A stretch of 14,425 nucleotides of DNA from JBKSMP01 sp964582055. GTDB taxonomy: Bacteria; Verrucomicrobiota; Verrucomicrobiia; Opitutales; UBA9783. Location of the stretch: positions 1 to 14,425 of the forward strand of contig CAZOPT010000019.1 in the NCBI GenBank assembly GCA_964582055.1. Reading direction: 5' to 3'. Position 1 is the first letter of the stretch, and every line of letters begins with the position of its first letter. The notes under the pieces were generated by a model. The model was given only the letters and a program-made list of their open reading frames with translations. It was not told the DNA's origin and made no database searches. A program made the position numbers and the translations under genes. Below are positions 14,047-14,425 of this stretch, piece by piece.

Positions 14047-14425
14047 ATGTCAGTAGAAGGACCTAAAGAATCATTACAAATTAGAATTGATTCCCAACAA
14101 ACGACTCCAGTAAATACTTCTGGAGTTGAAAAACATGAACCACCAACGTTTCTGAAAAGTATTGGCGATAAAATAAAAAAAGGGGTTAATAACCTTATTT
14201 TTTCTCATCATAAGCGTGTTGTAGCGAGGTCCTATGCGAAAAATAACAAATGTAAAGCACATAATGGTTTTATTGTGCGTGCAAAAGAATATATAAAGGT
14301 AAAGGAAGAGATAAAAAACAAACTTAATGAAAACCATTTGGATCTTGATTCTGTTAAAAAATTAGACTCAAAAGGGTTAAAAGCATTTTTTAAACTTGCG
14401 AAAGATGAGCTACTAAAAAATAAAG
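14047..14425 (+). CDS. Lys-rich unknown protein, truncated by window end; possible secretion substrate
   Basis: This frame stays open for 126 codons to the end of the window, so the C-terminus is not seen. The first ~35 residues are polar and low in hydrophobics (SVEGPKESLQIRIDSQQTTP, then NTSGVEKHEPP), without a classical signal peptide. The rest is basic and helical (VRAKEYIKVKEEIKNKL; KLDSKGLKAFFKLAKDELL). No family is recognised. A Ser/Thr/Gln-rich, disordered N-terminus, together with the chaperone-like gene and csrA directly upstream, is compatible with a type III secreted effector or flagellar-type substrate, but that is inference only. It has a clear Shine-Dalgarno sequence and follows csrA by 12 nt, so it belongs to the same operon. 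A hairpin lies within codons 19-28. Confidence 0.65.
   Translation, partial: MSVEGPKESLQIRIDSQQTTPVNTSGVEKHEPPTFLKSIGDKIKKGVNNLIFSHHKRVVARSYAKNNKCKAHNGFIVRAKEYIKVKEEIKNKLNENHLDLDSVKKLDSKGLKAFFKLAKDELLKNK
14102..14128 (+). promoter_or_regulatory. Intragenic hairpin near the 5' end of the last gene
   Basis: CGACTCCAG (14102-14110) pairs with CTGGAGTTG (14120-14128) over 9 bp including one G-U pair, with a 9-nt AT-rich loop. It begins 55 nt into the coding sequence. The GGA is in the stem, not the loop, so CsrA binding would need melting. It could simply be coding sequence. Confidence 0.3.

Noticed and set aside
1..14425. CRISPR array, tRNA/rRNA genes, insertion sequences or attachment sites
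   Set aside because: No spaced repeats, tRNA-like cloverleaf, transposase or flanking repeats were recognised by eye on either strand.

Overview
The window is AT-rich, densely packed DNA from a Gram-negative bacterium. It has exported proteins, a phosphoheptose isomerase, a nonulosonic-acid synthase and a type III secretion (T3SS) export gate. The T3SS gene pair, the sigma-54-type promoters and the AT-rich host-associated look would fit the Planctomycetes-Verrucomicrobia-Chlamydiae group or a similar symbiont/pathogen lineage. That placement is an inference; no rRNA or other phylogenetic marker is present.

Layout. (1) 22-5878: a translationally coupled operon of two M16 zinc metallopeptidases, the first without and the second with a signal peptide, followed by rpiB. 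Both junctions are ATGA overlaps. (2) 5921-6097: a 58-residue secreted peptide gene with two cysteines. (3) 6152-7752: thioredoxin, a GmhA-type sugar-phosphate isomerase and a short nucleotidyltransferase head-domain protein, all overlapping, behind a palindromic GG-N10-GC element that reads as a sigma-54 promoter or as a hairpin. (4) 7836-9531: a membrane-anchored repeat protein overlapping pseI (pseudaminic acid synthase). (5) 9599-12033: sctY-sctV, a T3SS chaperone plus the major export gate. The latter matches YscV/LcrD rather than flagellar FlhA. (6) 12063-12695, minus strand: a secreted glucosaminidase, convergent with sctV. (7) 12737 to the window end: a textbook-spaced sigma-54 promoter driving an unknown 133-residue protein, a 62-residue hydrophobic-N-terminus protein, a FlgN-like chaperone, csrA, and an unknown protein that runs off the window.

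How they may work together. SctV/SctY point to an injectisome. The right-hand operon combines a secretion-chaperone-like protein, the post-transcriptional regulator CsrA and a possible secretion substrate under sigma-54-type control, so it may be a regulated secretion or motility module. A GGA-in-loop hairpin near its predicted 5' end is a candidate CsrA target. PseI and GmhA indicate surface-glycan synthesis.

A recurring oddity is that the best predicted promoters place the transcription start within 0-5 nt of the start codon, suggesting leaderless or nearly leaderless mRNAs. Downstream genes of the csrA operon instead carry clear Shine-Dalgarno sequences.
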